Below, piece after piece: positions 15,839-25,149 of a DNA stretch of 64,000 nucleotides. The notes under the pieces are model-generated. The model was given only the letters and a program-made list of their open reading frames with translations. It made no database searches and was not told the origin of the DNA. The stretch lies in contig NC_010001.1 of NCBI RefSeq assembly GCF_000018685.1, positions 2,992,001 through 3,056,000 on the forward strand, read 5' to 3'. The position numbers and the translations under genes were made by a program. Source of the DNA: Lachnoclostridium phytofermentans ISDg. GTDB taxonomy: Bacteria > Bacillota > Clostridia > Lachnospirales > Lachnospiraceae. Every line of letters starts with the position of its first letter. Position 1 is the first letter of the stretch.

Positions 15839-15927
15839 AACTTCTACCTTAGTCTGTTTCTATCTTAAAAACCTACTCAGTATGCTGTGTATTTCACACT
15901 TAAAACATGCACTCAGTAGGCTGGAAG

Positions 15928-15983
15928 TTTGTGCCGAGGATTACGCATGCACAACTTCTGTGTGAAAGAACTTGTTCTTTCAC
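15928..15983. repeat. Composite palindromic element between cmk and ispH
   Basis: Hairpin GTGAAAGAAC/GTTCTTTCAC (15962-15983, 2-nt loop) overlaps the cmk stop codon. Next to it is a TTTGTGC...GCACAA module (15928-15954) closely matching those at 9061 and 43749. A CTCAGTAGGCTGGAAG segment (15912-15927) also matches the murA/divIB copy. Confidence 0.72.
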
Positions 15984-16663
15984 GCTATTATCTGAGAAAA
16001 TAGAAAAAGGATGTGATCAGCCACCTCTGTAATTGTCATAGCAGAACTATCCACTAAAACTGCATCCTTTGCTTGACTAAGTGGTGAGATGTCTCGATGC
16101 ATATCTTGATAATCACGATCCATGATACTCTTTTCAATTTCTTCTAATGAAACAGACTCGCCCTTTCTAATTAATTCCTCATATCTACGTTTTGCACGTA
16201 CTTCAGTACTTGCGGTCAAATAAACTTTTAAATCCGCATTCGGTAACACATGAGTTCCTATATCTCTACCATCCATAACTACATTTTCTTTAGCAGCAAG
16301 TCTCTGCTGTAATTCAACTAATTTCTCACGAACCTGCTTTTTTACAGAGCAAGCGGATGCCATAGTTCCTGCTTCTACGGATCGAATCAATCCATTTACA
16401 TTTTCTCCGTTTAATAAAACCTGCTGTTCTCCTTGCTCAAATATAATAGAAATATCGACTTGTTCACATGCTTTGATTACAGCATCTTCCTCTTCTAAAG
16501 AAATATTTTCACGAACGAAATATAGCCCCATAGCACGATACATCGCGCCTGTATCAATATAAATGTACCCTAGCTTCTTTGCAATTTGCCTAGCTATTGT
16601 GCTTTTCCCAGCGCCAGCAGGTCCATCGATAGCAATGCTTAAGTATTTTTTACTTATTTCCAA
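15980..16663 (-). CDS. cmk: (d)CMP kinase
   Basis: 227 residues. Phosphorylates CMP and dCMP using ATP. P-loop GPAGAGKST at residues about 14-22, followed by 'YIDTGAMYRAMGLYF', the CMP-binding 'MDGRDIGTHVLPNADLKVYL' segment, and the LID region 'RAKRRYEEL' with 'DRDYQDMHRDISPLSQA'. Start ATG 16663 follows AGGAGGAAGGTTAGTTGG at slightly long spacing. It lies 12 bp after the preceding flavoprotein gene and before ispH-rpsA. Its stop codon is embedded in a hairpin. Confidence 0.96.
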   Translation of the reverse strand: MEISKKYLSIAIDGPAGAGKSTIARQIAKKLGYIYIDTGAMYRAMGLYFVRENISLEEEDAVIKACEQVDISIIFEQGEQQVLLNGENVNGLIRSVEAGTMASACSVKKQVREKLVELQQRLAAKENVVMDGRDIGTHVLPNADLKVYLTASTEVRAKRRYEELIRKGESVSLEEIEKSIMDRDYQDMHRDISPLSQAKDAVLVDSSAMTITEVADHILFLFSQIIA

Positions 16664-16675
16664 CTAACCTTCCTC

Positions 16676-18007
16676 CTAATTTTCTGCAACTGCTCTTCCG
16701 GCCGCTACGCCAGTAGACCATGCAATCTGTAAATTATAGCCGCCAGTTAACGCATCCAAATCTAGGACCTCGCCAACAAAATAAACACCATTGATTCGCT
16801 TGGATTCCATTGTGGTAGGATCGATTTCTTTCACTTTAATTCCGCCTTTTGTAACAACGGCTTCATTATATCCACCAAAGCGAGCAATATGAAAGGTCAT
16901 ATTCTTTAAACAGTCAACTAGCCTAGCACGCTCTTCCTTGGTAATGGCATTCACCTGTTTGTCCGGTGCTATTTCACTAAGTGTTATTATAATGCCTATT
17001 AATTTTTGTGGCAATAGATGTTCTAAGGAATTTTTAAATTGTTTATTTTTATATTCCTCAAAATCCCTGAGAATTCTTGCATCTAATTGTTCATAAGACA
17101 GCGCAGGTTTTAAATCTAGATGAAAAATCAATTCACATTCATTTAGATAGGGAAGTAAAATGCTTGTACCACTTAAAATTACGGGACCGCTGACACCAAA
17201 ATGGGTAAATAACATCTCACCAAATGCGCGATAAAGTTCTTTTCCTTCTGGAATCTTCTTTTTCTTCTTTCCTTTTTTCTCCTGTTCTTGTTCTGAAGTT
17301 TCTGGAACAGAAACTTTTGTCTCAGAAACTTTTGCTTCCCCAGCAGTCACGGTTACTTCAATATTCTTAAGTGATAACCCCTGCAACTCTTTTGCATACT
17401 CTTCTTGCAAATGTATAGAAACAAGAGATGGATATCTTGGGGTAATTTCATGCCCAAATTCCTTCGCAAAGCGATATCCGTCTCCTGTAGAACCAGTCGA
17501 TGGATAGGATAACCCCCCAGTAGCAACAATGACAGCACTGCCCTCTACAAAACTTCCATTTGCTAAGGCAATACCAGTTACTCTACCTGCATTCTCATGC
17601 AAGCAAGTAACCTCAGTATTGAGGTGAATTTTAACTCCTAGATTTCTCATCTCCCTCTCAAGAGTTGAAATAACGTCAGAGGAATGATCCGAAACAGGAA
17701 ATACTCTATTCCCACGTTCCACCTTCGTTTTTAATCCCAGCTCTTCAAAGAACTTTATCGTATCCTCGTTCGTAAAGGAATATAACGAACTATACATGAA
17801 TTTTGAGTTCGTAACAATATTTGCAAATATATTCTCTAAGTCAGAAGCATTGGTTATATTACATCTTCCTTTGCCAGTAATATAAATCTTTTTCCCTAAC
17901 TTTTCATTCTTCTCATATAACTCAACTTTTTTCTTTTTTCTTGCAGCCATGATAGCAGCTATCATACCAGCAGCACCACCGCCAACAACTAGGATTCTAT
18001 CTTCCAC
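16676..18007 (-). CDS. NAD(P)/FAD-dependent oxidoreductase, BaiN/HI0933 family
   Basis: 443 residues if translated from GTG 18007 (VEDRILVVGGGAAGMIAAIM); upstream in-frame codons to 18055 lack a good RBS, so the start is uncertain. FAD dinucleotide fold 'VVGGGAAGMIAAIMAA' at the N-terminus, 'LGKKIYITGKGRCNITNA' (family hallmark), 'VIVATGGLSYPSTGSTGDGY', and the C-terminal 'GVYFVGEVLDLDALTGGYNLQIAWSTG', where FAD contacts close the site. Family members reduce flavin-linked substrates (BaiN in bile acids) or are uncharacterised (YhiN). Odd: a lysine-rich insert around residues 240-258 (EKKGKKKKKIPEGKELY). It precedes cmk in the usual clostridial order. Confidence 0.88.
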   Translation of the reverse strand: MEDRILVVGGGAAGMIAAIMAARKKKKVELYEKNEKLGKKIYITGKGRCNITNASDLENIFANIVTNSKFMYSSLYSFTNEDTIKFFEELGLKTKVERGNRVFPVSDHSSDVISTLEREMRNLGVKIHLNTEVTCLHENAGRVTGIALANGSFVEGSAVIVATGGLSYPSTGSTGDGYRFAKEFGHEITPRYPSLVSIHLQEEYAKELQGLSLKNIEVTVTAGEAKVSETKVSVPETSEQEQEKKGKKKKKIPEGKELYRAFGEMLFTHFGVSGPVILSGTSILLPYLNECELIFHLDLKPALSYEQLDARILRDFEEYKNKQFKNSLEHLLPQKLIGIIITLSEIAPDKQVNAITKEERARLVDCLKNMTFHIARFGGYNEAVVTKGGIKVKEIDPTTMESKRINGVYFVGEVLDLDALTGGYNLQIAWSTGVAAGRAVAEN

Positions 18008-18238
18008 ATTAACCAAGCCTTTCCATGACCTGCAAACTTTGAGTCGCAGGTACAATATTTACATGTAAATTACAAAGCAATTTACTGTAAAAAACTTTAT
18101 TTTTTCAATCTAATGGTTACTTTATTGTAATCTATCTTTTCCTTTGTAATCTTTTAAGTATTTTCTTACGAAAAAGAGACTCAACAAAACAACCGAAATC
18201 GTACGATACTCGTTATGTCTTGCTTAGTCTCCTCTTCC

Positions 18239-18793
18239 TTACTGCTTTGTTTCCATATATACTTGATTGATATCAAATTCAAAATGTCCAGACGCATACG
18301 GACCATCCATCACACGAAATATCACCTTATGATAGGTGTCTGATAAATTATCCAATAAACTTTGTGCAATCGCATCTAAGATTTCAGCCTCAATAGAACT
18401 ACCTACATTCTTTACTGGTGGCTGATCTCCTGTAAAACTTACAATGACCATATCATCCTTCGTAGTAACCGAATCGATTCCTATTGTGAATGATTCATCT
18501 TCCATTGACTCAACTACCTTGTCTACGATTAGTTCCGGTGTTATCTCCGTATCCGGTGGTACCATTGCTATTACGGATATTTTCTCAGCGGTTTCTGCAC
18601 TGATAGAATATATAGAAAGTTCTTTTTCGTTAATCTGTATCTCTGGCGTATTTGTTATCTGGGTAATAGTTGGAACCGTGGTATGTATAGGTTCCTGATC
18701 TTGCTTCACATTCTTAGGTGCACTGCAACCCCAAACGAAAACCATGCAAAGAAATACAACTGAGACTAATCCAACCAATTTCTTGTTTTTCAT
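18239..18793 (-). CDS. GerMN-domain lipoprotein
   Basis: 184 residues from ATG 18793, 7 nt after AAGGAGAC. N-terminal signal MKNKKLVGLVSVVFLCMVFV ends in a lipobox (VWGC), so it is predicted to be a lipoprotein anchored outside the membrane by Lgt. The rest fits the GerMN (sporulation and spore germination) domain: 'STYSISAETAEKISVIAMVP'-like beta segment, 'LIVDKVVESMEDESFTIGIDSV', 'DDMVIVSFTGDQPPVK', then a C-terminal 'HYKVIFRVMDGPYASGHFEF'-like strand pair. GerM acts in sporulation engulfment in Bacillus, but this shorter single-domain protein could have another envelope role. Monocistronic. Confidence 0.7.
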   Translation of the reverse strand: MKNKKLVGLVSVVFLCMVFVWGCSAPKNVKQDQEPIHTTVPTITQITNTPEIQINEKELSIYSISAETAEKISVIAMVPPDTEITPELIVDKVVESMEDESFTIGIDSVTTKDDMVIVSFTGDQPPVKNVGSSIEAEILDAIAQSLLDNLSDTYHKVIFRVMDGPYASGHFEFDINQVYMETKQ

Positions 18794-18975
18794 ATCACAC
18801 GTCTCCTTATTCACAGCAGGGAATTACTTTTCTAACTTTATAGAATCCGGTAATTATACTTATCTTCCCTTACAGAATAACGGCTAACTATGTCATTTCT
18901 ATGGTAAAATCACAAAAAGAAAAGAAAAGCACATTTATTTTTGTATTTATTTCATCTTTCCTGTGTTTTTGATAA

Positions 18976-20142
18976 CTAAAATTCGTCTTCTAATAAAATT
19001 TTAAGTAGTAATATCTTAGCCATCTGCACTGTTTGACTCCTTATTTCATCCCTAGACCCAATTCCTGATAATAATATAATGTGAGTCTTCTCTTTATAAT
19101 AACAGGAAAGATATACTGTGCCAACTGGTTTCTTAGGTGTTCCTCCCAGTGGTCCTGCAATTCCTGTGATTGCGACAGCAACGGAAGCATCTGCGGCTTT
19201 AGCAGCACCTCTTGCCATTTCTCCTGCTGTTTCCATACTTACAGCACCATTTGCCACAAGAGTATCATGAGAAACACAAAGGCACTGTTCCTTCGCTTCA
19301 TTTGCATAAGTTACAAAACTCCGGTCAATAACGCTCGATGCACCTGAAACATTAATCATATTAGCAATAAATAGCCCACCTGTGCATGACTCTGCTGCTG
19401 TTAAGGTTAACCCCTTTTTGCTCATCTTCTTGATTAATAGACTTTCAAGTGATTCTTGCGTGGAAAATGAGTAGATGCTAGTTCCAAAACACGTTATTAA
19501 CTCCTTCTGTAAGGAGTCTTTCCACAGCTCACTTTCTTTCTCAGCGTTAAAATTTTTATGAAAATAAAGCGTGGCATCTAACACTTCCCCAAACTGTTCT
19601 TCCCTTAACGTACCCTCGCATACTTTTGGTACTTCTTTGATTTCCAAGCAGTCTGTTGCAATTATAAGAGATGGATCCTTGTGTTTAAGTTTCTCTAACT
19701 CAATCGTTAAATTAGACTTCCTGATACCACATAGTTTAACCACTAGAGAAGAAAGAATACCGTAAGAAGGATTTAAGTTAATATTTTCCATATCTTGAGG
19801 TAGCTCTAAAGTAGCGCTATCTATATTAGATATTAAGTAATAAATGTTACCGAATACTTCTATCTTTTCTCCAAATGTTTTCTGCTCTAATCTAGCGTCA
19901 GAACGACCATTCTTAAGAAAACTCTCAAGTTTACTTATTTCCTCTTCTTTGAATCCACTGAATATAACAAAAGGATAGGATTTATTTAATTTTTCTTCAC
20001 ATTCCTCTGCATCAAAAACAGTATCATATTCAGAAAGAATGAAACCTTGTATCTGCAGTTGTCTTATCAATTGAATTAATTTTTTCGAAATTGATAAATC
20101 ATAAAACGTTGAACTTACTTTATGAATGATGTGATACTCCAT
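18976..20142 (-). CDS. cinA: CinA-like protein with intact amidase domain and degenerate N-terminal domain
   Basis: 388 residues. The C-terminal ~160 residues are a standard CinA/PncC nicotinamide-nucleotide amidase domain: 'KGLTLTAAESCTGGLFIANMI' (catalytic Ser region), 'FVTYANEAKEQCLCVS', 'GAVSMETAGEMARGAA' and 'AVAITGIAGPLGGTPKKPVG'. The N-terminal ~225 residues occupy the place of the COG1058 MoCF-like domain. They lack its expected GTELLxG, GGLGPTxDD and PGVPxE motifs, having instead weakly related text (YPFVIFSGFKEEEISKL). The N-terminal pyrophosphatase-type activity is probably lost. It follows the rimO-pgsA unit after a 260-bp gap. Confidence 0.85.
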   Translation of the reverse strand: MEYHIIHKVSSTFYDLSISKKLIQLIRQLQIQGFILSEYDTVFDAEECEEKLNKSYPFVIFSGFKEEEISKLESFLKNGRSDARLEQKTFGEKIEVFGNIYYLISNIDSATLELPQDMENINLNPSYGILSSLVVKLCGIRKSNLTIELEKLKHKDPSLIIATDCLEIKEVPKVCEGTLREEQFGEVLDATLYFHKNFNAEKESELWKDSLQKELITCFGTSIYSFSTQESLESLLIKKMSKKGLTLTAAESCTGGLFIANMINVSGASSVIDRSFVTYANEAKEQCLCVSHDTLVANGAVSMETAGEMARGAAKAADASVAVAITGIAGPLGGTPKKPVGTVYLSCYYKEKTHIILLSGIGSRDEIRSQTVQMAKILLLKILLEDEF

Positions 20143-20214
20143 CGAAACCTCCTTGAATAATAGACTTTTTTTATTCTAATTATATTACCTTAAAAACACA
20201 TTTTATATAAAAAG

Positions 20215-20247
20215 ATGGCCTGACTTCTTAATTTATAAGTCGGCCAT
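20215..20247 (-). terminator. Terminator after the rimO-pgsA unit
   Basis: Arms ATGGCC-x-GACTT (20215-20226) and AAGTC-GGCCAT (20237-20247) with one bulged base; on the minus strand followed by CTTTTTATAT. It lies about 160 bp past the pgsA stop, beyond the repeats at 20262-20405. The plus-strand side also carries TTTTTT. Confidence 0.72.
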
Positions 20248-20261
20248 ACTTTTTTATTATA

Positions 20262-20405
20262 AAAATTAGTTATTAAATGAATTGCAGATTAAACATTAAA
20301 TAATTGTAGATTAATCATTGAATTAATGTCATATTGATCATCAAATTAATATTAGTTTAATCCTTAAATGTATAACAGATTAACCATCGAATTAATCAAA
20401 TTAAC
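20262..20405 (-). repeat. Degenerate 22-24-bp tandem repeats after pgsA
   Basis: About five imperfect copies on the minus strand, of the type TTAATTCAATGATTAATCTA-CAA, starting at the pgsA stop codon. They are contiguous, without unique spacers, and end just before the terminator. Confidence 0.65.
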
Positions 20406-20948
20406 TTATTTTGTTCCATCTAATAAAATGTAGCGATTCTTGTAGAGGTAATCTAATAGGGATATTACAGTTAAGCCAAATGCTAACCATAAGAATATCT
20501 GCTCTAATATATTAAACAGCGGTAAATTCGAATCTAAGATAAACAAGATACACATAATCATCTGTGCAGCTGTTTTAAATTTACCCCAATAACTTGCCGC
20601 AATAACCAGCCCATTATCGGAAGCTACCAAACGAAAACCACTGATAATAAACTCTCTCGCAATAATAACGATAACTACCCAAGCAGGTACTGTCTGGAAT
20701 TGCACAAAACAAATTAATGCGGAGGAGACTAAGAGTTTATCCGCCAAAGGATCCATAAATTTACCAAAGTTTGTTACAAGATTATATTTTCTAGCCAGAT
20801 AACCATCTATAAAATCAGTGGTACATGCAATTATAAATACGGCTAAGGCAAAATATTTACCATATGGTATTCCTGGGCTTAACATCAGTATTAAAAATAC
20901 TGGTATCATAATGACCCTAAATATTGTAATCTTATTTGGCAGATTCAT
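20406..20948 (-). CDS. pgsA: CDP-diacylglycerol-glycerol-3-phosphate 3-phosphatidyltransferase
   Basis: 180-residue integral membrane protein of the CDP-alcohol phosphatidyltransferase family; makes phosphatidylglycerol phosphate, the first step toward PG and cardiolipin. The family signature D-x2-D-G-x2-A-R-x8-9-G-x3-D-x3-D is visible as 'TDFIDGYLARKYNLVTNFGKF' and 'MDPLADK' (about residues 41-70). Four to five hydrophobic segments; starts MNLPNKITIFRVIMIP as usual. Start ATG 20948 follows AAGGAGG, 16 bp after rimO. The rimO-pgsA-cinA order is typical of Firmicutes. Confidence 0.95.
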   Translation of the reverse strand: MNLPNKITIFRVIMIPVFLILMLSPGIPYGKYFALAVFIIACTTDFIDGYLARKYNLVTNFGKFMDPLADKLLVSSALICFVQFQTVPAWVVIVIIAREFIISGFRLVASDNGLVIAASYWGKFKTAAQMIMCILFILDSNLPLFNILEQIFLWLAFGLTVISLLDYLYKNRYILLDGTK

Positions 20949-20964
20949 AATTTCCTCCTTAAGC

Positions 20965-22287
20965 CTACTCGGCTGTTCCTATTAAATCATATTCTTTTGC
21001 TTCAGTTACCGTAACCTCCACAAACTCACCGGACATAAGTTCATCCTTGGTGTGTACAAATATATATCCATCAATATTCGGAGCGTCCATATAGGTTCTT
21101 CCAATGAAAATTCCATCTTCTACAAGTTTTCCTTCGATCATAACCTTTAATTTACGTCCAACCATTGATTCCGCTCTTTCAAAAGCAATCCCTTGTTGAA
21201 TTTCCATCAGTTCTTTTTGACGTGCTACTTTTACTTTTTTCGTAATCTGATCTTTCATCTTCGCTGCTGGTGTATCCTCTTCTTTTGAATAAGTAAATAC
21301 TCCTAAACGTTCAAATCTCATCTTGCGAACAAATTCTTTTAATATCTCATGGTCTTCCTCCGTTTCTCCAGGGAAACCTGTGATCAAAGAAGTTCTAAGT
21401 GCGATATCTGGTATTTCTTTACGAAGTTTCGTAATCAGTGTTACTAATTCCTCATTATTTGTTCTACGTCCCATGCGTTTTAGTATATCATCGGAAGCAT
21501 GTTGAATTGGGATATCAAGATAGTGACAGATTTTCGTTTCTGACTTGAGTACATCAATCAACTCGTCATTAATCTCTTCTGGGTAACAATATTGAATTCT
21601 TATCCATTCAATACCATCAATTGCACAAAGCTTACGTAATAGTTCAGGGAGCATTTTCTTTCCATATAAATCTACACCATATACGGTAGTTTCTTGCGCA
21701 ATTAGGATTAATTCCTTTACTCCACCTTCCGAAAGAAACTTCGCTTCTTCAACCAAACGTTCCATTGGAACACTACGATAATCTCCACGAATTTTAGGAA
21801 TGATACAGTACGTACAGTGCTTATCGCACCCTTCTGCAATTTTTAAGAAAGAATAATACCCACCGGTTGTATTAACGCGGTTTGTCTTAACCTCCGATAA
21901 GTAATCGACATCTTTGAAAGACTCTGTTCTTTCTCCTCCTAATACCTTATCAATCACCTCAGTAATAGCATCATAGCTGGTAGTTCCAAGCAATGCGTCA
22001 ACCTCAGGAATTTCTGCTAAAATATCCTCTTTATAACGCTGAGCAAGACAGCCAGTGACAATAAGTCCTTTTAAGCTGCCACTTTTCTTATATTCTGCCA
22101 TTTCAAGAATGGTGTTAATACTTTCTTCTTTCGCATCATGGATAAAGCAGCATGTATTTACTACAATAATATCTGCTTCGCTTTCATCGTTCGTTAGTTC
22201 AAAGCCACGGTCTCTAATTAATCCTAGCATTACCTCGCTGTCAACTAAATTCTTGTCACAACCAAGTGAGATAAAAAATATTTTCAT
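20965..22287 (-). CDS. rimO: Ribosomal protein S12 methylthiotransferase RimO
   Basis: 440 residues. Radical SAM enzyme that adds a methylthio group to the conserved aspartate of ribosomal protein S12. N-terminal UPF0004 domain with cysteines in 'SLGCDKNLVDSE', 'VVNTCCFIHDAKEES' and 'VTGCLAQRY'; radical SAM [4Fe-4S] motif C-x3-C-x2-C in 'EGCDKHCTYCIIPKIRG' (about residues 147-157); C-terminal TRAM domain about 375-437. 'CFIHDAKEES' distinguishes RimO from MiaB/MtaB. It precedes pgsA by 16 bp. Confidence 0.96.
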   Translation of the reverse strand: MKIFFISLGCDKNLVDSEVMLGLIRDRGFELTNDESEADIIVVNTCCFIHDAKEESINTILEMAEYKKSGSLKGLIVTGCLAQRYKEDILAEIPEVDALLGTTSYDAITEVIDKVLGGERTESFKDVDYLSEVKTNRVNTTGGYYSFLKIAEGCDKHCTYCIIPKIRGDYRSVPMERLVEEAKFLSEGGVKELILIAQETTVYGVDLYGKKMLPELLRKLCAIDGIEWIRIQYCYPEEINDELIDVLKSETKICHYLDIPIQHASDDILKRMGRRTNNEELVTLITKLRKEIPDIALRTSLITGFPGETEEDHEILKEFVRKMRFERLGVFTYSKEEDTPAAKMKDQITKKVKVARQKELMEIQQGIAFERAESMVGRKLKVMIEGKLVEDGIFIGRTYMDAPNIDGYIFVHTKDELMSGEFVEVTVTEAKEYDLIGTAE

Positions 22288-22377
22288 TATATAAAACCTT
22301 TCTAGTCTATTCGGATATTAGAATCGTTACCATATTTTTCTACCATTATGCATAACGTTTCCTTGCATACAAAATTT

Positions 22378-22541
22378 AGGTAATCTTGGTGTGTCTTCCC
22401 TTTCGATTCCTAACAATAAGTAATCTCAGGGAATCTTTCCATTTGATTCCTAAAATATTGGTAATCTCAGTGTATCTTTTCTTTTGATTCCTAAAATATA
22501 GGTTATCTTAGAATTTCTCCATTTCAATTCCCCAATTATTA
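22378..22541. repeat. 41-bp tandem repeat, about four copies, between folD and rimO
   Basis: Four contiguous degenerate 41-bp units starting near 22378, 22419, 22460 and 22501. The shared core is GGTAATCTCAGxGxATCTTT followed by a TTTGATTCCTAAAATAT segment; the last copy is the most diverged. The remaining gap of 22288-22641 shows no gene. The repeats begin about 100 bp downstream of the folD stop and sit upstream of rimO. Confidence 0.88.
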
Positions 22542-22641
22542 ATTTTCATATACATATGTTTTCTCCATTACAAATTATTGTAACAGTTTTTAATGGAAAT
22601 TCAAATAGTAAATGAAATATTTTTGTATTTTTATAGTTTCT

Positions 22642-23490
22642 TTAGATTTGGAACTTTTTCGCTCCATAAACACAGTTGTTCATAAGCATAGCAATTGTCA
22701 TTGGGCCAACCCCTCCTGGAACTGGCGTAATTGCACTTACTTTATCAACAACATCGTCGTAGTCTACATCTCCACATAACTTATTGTTTTCATCGCGATG
22801 CATTCCTACATCAATCACCACTGCCCCATCTTTTACATATTCTTTTGTAAGAAATCTAGGTTTTCCAATTGCAACCACTAAGATATCTGCTCTTTTGGTA
22901 ATCTCGGATAGATTCTTAGTTTTAGAGTGGCAAATTGTTACAGTCCCATTTTCACGAAGTAAAAGAAGTGCCATCGGCTTACCAACAATATTACTTCTTC
23001 CAAGAACAACGCACTCTTTCCCTTCAATTTCGATTCCAGAGCGTTTTAATAACTGTACGATTCCAGCAGGAGTACAGGATAGATACCCCGCCTGCCCAAT
23101 ACTTAGCGCTCCGACGCTTTCTGGATGAAAACCATCGACATCCTTCTTTGGGTCAATCGTTTTAATAACCTTATTTTCCTCAATATGGTCTGGTAATGGT
23201 AATTGAACTAAGATACCTGTAACATCATCTCTATCGTTAAGTTCATTTATTAAGTTTAATAGTTCTTCCTCTGTAGTCTCTAAAGGAAGCTCATAAGCCA
23301 AGGAACGAATACCACAATATTCACAAGCTTTCTTTTTATTACCGACATATACCGTAGATGCTGGATCTGTTCCAACTTGAATCACTGCCAAAGTAACTTC
23401 TTTTCCTTGACTTTTTAGTTCAGAAACTTCAGCTTTTAATTCATCTTTGATTTCTCCAGAAATTCTTTTTCCATCAATAATCATTGCCAT
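22642..23490 (-). CDS. folD: Bifunctional methylenetetrahydrofolate dehydrogenase / cyclohydrolase
   Basis: 282 residues from ATG 23490 (MAMIIDGKRISGEIKDELKA), 5 nt after AGGAGATA; a longer reading to 23535 has no RBS. Interconverts 5,10-methylene-THF, methenyl-THF and 10-formyl-THF. Signature motifs: 'VGTDPASTVYVGNKKKACEYCGI' in the substrate pocket with the catalytic Lys of 'YVGNKKK', 'GILVQLPLPDHI', 'PKKDVDGFHPESVGAL', 'VLGRSNIVGKPMALLL' and 'ITPVPGGVGPMTIAMLMNN'. Stand-alone gene between cls and rimO. Confidence 0.96.
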   Translation of the reverse strand: MAMIIDGKRISGEIKDELKAEVSELKSQGKEVTLAVIQVGTDPASTVYVGNKKKACEYCGIRSLAYELPLETTEEELLNLINELNDRDDVTGILVQLPLPDHIEENKVIKTIDPKKDVDGFHPESVGALSIGQAGYLSCTPAGIVQLLKRSGIEIEGKECVVLGRSNIVGKPMALLLLRENGTVTICHSKTKNLSEITKRADILVVAIGKPRFLTKEYVKDGAVVIDVGMHRDENNKLCGDVDYDDVVDKVSAITPVPGGVGPMTIAMLMNNCVYGAKKFQI

Positions 23491-23595
23491 ACTGCTATCT
23501 CCTATCATAAATAAATCTATTTTGTTATTTTTCATTGAAGCTTTCTTTTACTTAAAGCCTTTAAAGCATCATAAATATAACATCCGCCACAAAAA

Positions 23596-25149
23596 TTACA
23601 TCATAGGGGCAAGTAACCTTAGAATAGATTGAAATAACCTCATTGGGAGCTTTCTTTTGATCTTATCCTCTGTCATCTGTATACTTTGATTCATTGTTTT
23701 AATAAAGTCTTCTTTAATATCGCAAATCGTATTGTTACGATACATATAAACTCCACATTCAAAATGAAGATACAAGCTACGATAATCCATATTAATTGTT
23801 CCTACTGTAGCAATTTCGTCGTCACAAACAAAACTTTTCGCATGTAAAAAGCCAGGTTCGAATTGATACACTTTAATTCCTGCTTTTACAAGTTGTACGT
23901 AATAGGACTGTGTAACAGCAAAAACCATTTTTTTATCCGGAATATTTGGTGTGATGATACGAACATCGACTCCTCGTTTACTTGCTAAACATAGAGCAGT
24001 CATCATTTCATTATCAATAATTAGATATGGTGTACAGATATAAACATAATTCTCCGCCATATTAATGATGTTTAAGTACACATTCTCTCCAACGCTTTCT
24101 TCGTCTAAAGGAGAGTCCGCATAAGGCTGTACAAACCCTAGGGAATCGTTTTGTTTTTCTTTATCTAACATTTCTTGATAAAGTGATAATTCCGGAGCAA
24201 AGTTTCCTAAGGTATCATTTGTGGAATAAAATGCATTCCAAGTAGTGAGAAACATTGCCGTTAGCCCATATACCGCATCGCCTATTAAACGTACTCCTGT
24301 ATCTTTCCAATACCCGAAACGATCTTTTTCATTGATATACTCATCTGCTAAATTAAGCCCACCAGTAAATCCAATATTACCGTCAATCACCATAATCTTA
24401 CGATGATCTCGGTGATTCATTACCGCCGAAATGATAGGTTTCACAGGATTAAATACAACGCATTTTATATTGTATTTAGCTAATTCTTCTCCGTACTTAT
24501 ATGGAAGTAAAGTTAAGCAGCCAAAGTCATCATAGATCAAACGAACATCGACCCCAGACATTGCTTTTCCCTTTAATATCTCAAGGATTTCATTCCACAT
24601 TCGGCCTTCCCCAATGATAAAGTACTCTACAAAAATAAACTTCTTGGCACTTCGTAAAGCTTCTAACATATCAGGGAAATTTTCTTCCCCACTTTCGTAG
24701 TATTTTACATTCGTATTTTTATAAACTGGATAGCCAGAATTATTTACTATATATCCTACCTGTCCTCGTACTTTCTTGTCAAGACCTTCAATAGTATTTA
24801 AAACCTCTTCATCCTGTTTTATTTCTTGTGAAAATCTATTCCATGAAGTATCAATCTGTGTTCGCATACGTCTTGCAGGTTTTTTCCCTCCAAGCATTCC
24901 ATACAATAATCCTCCGAAAATCGGGAATAAAAGAATTGGTATACTCCATGCAAGCTTATATGCAGGATTATCATTCCGATTAATTACTAAGAATAAAGCA
25001 ATAAAACTCATCACTTGAAGAACAATTTGTATCCACCAAGATTCACTTGTCAAATTAAGCATAAAAGTAATGAACCATATCGACTGTATTAATATCAATA
25101 CACTAACAATAAAGATTCTGCTTAATAATATTTTCTTAATTTTGTTCAA
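23596..25149 (-). CDS. cls: Cardiolipin synthase (phospholipase D family)
   Basis: 517 residues. Condenses two phosphatidylglycerols to cardiolipin and glycerol at the membrane. Two N-terminal transmembrane helices (about 8-28, 37-57) and the short PLDc_N segment 'YKLAWSIPILLFPIFGGLLY'; two HKD motifs, 'MNHRDHRKIMVIDGNIGFTG' (about 245-262) and 'FLHAKSFVCDDEIATVGTIN' (about 430-450). The length fits bacterial Cls. pgsA, which provides its substrate pathway, is about 3 kb downstream but not in the same operon. Confidence 0.94.
   Translation of the reverse strand: MNKIKKILLSRIFIVSVLILIQSIWFITFMLNLTSESWWIQIVLQVMSFIALFLVINRNDNPAYKLAWSIPILLFPIFGGLLYGMLGGKKPARRMRTQIDTSWNRFSQEIKQDEEVLNTIEGLDKKVRGQVGYIVNNSGYPVYKNTNVKYYESGEENFPDMLEALRSAKKFIFVEYFIIGEGRMWNEILEILKGKAMSGVDVRLIYDDFGCLTLLPYKYGEELAKYNIKCVVFNPVKPIISAVMNHRDHRKIMVIDGNIGFTGGLNLADEYINEKDRFGYWKDTGVRLIGDAVYGLTAMFLTTWNAFYSTNDTLGNFAPELSLYQEMLDKEKQNDSLGFVQPYADSPLDEESVGENVYLNIINMAENYVYICTPYLIIDNEMMTALCLASKRGVDVRIITPNIPDKKMVFAVTQSYYVQLVKAGIKVYQFEPGFLHAKSFVCDDEIATVGTINMDYRSLYLHFECGVYMYRNNTICDIKEDFIKTMNQSIQMTEDKIKRKLPMRLFQSILRLLAPMM

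Noticed and set aside
20262..20405. Possible CRISPR or iteron origin from 22-24-bp repeats
   Set aside because: Repeats are degenerate, have no spacers, and lie directly after pgsA with no replication gene nearby; ordinary minisatellite.
22378..22541. Possible CRISPR array from regularly repeated 41-bp units
   Set aside because: The units are contiguous, degrade gradually and have no unique spacers between identical repeats; no cas genes are in the window.
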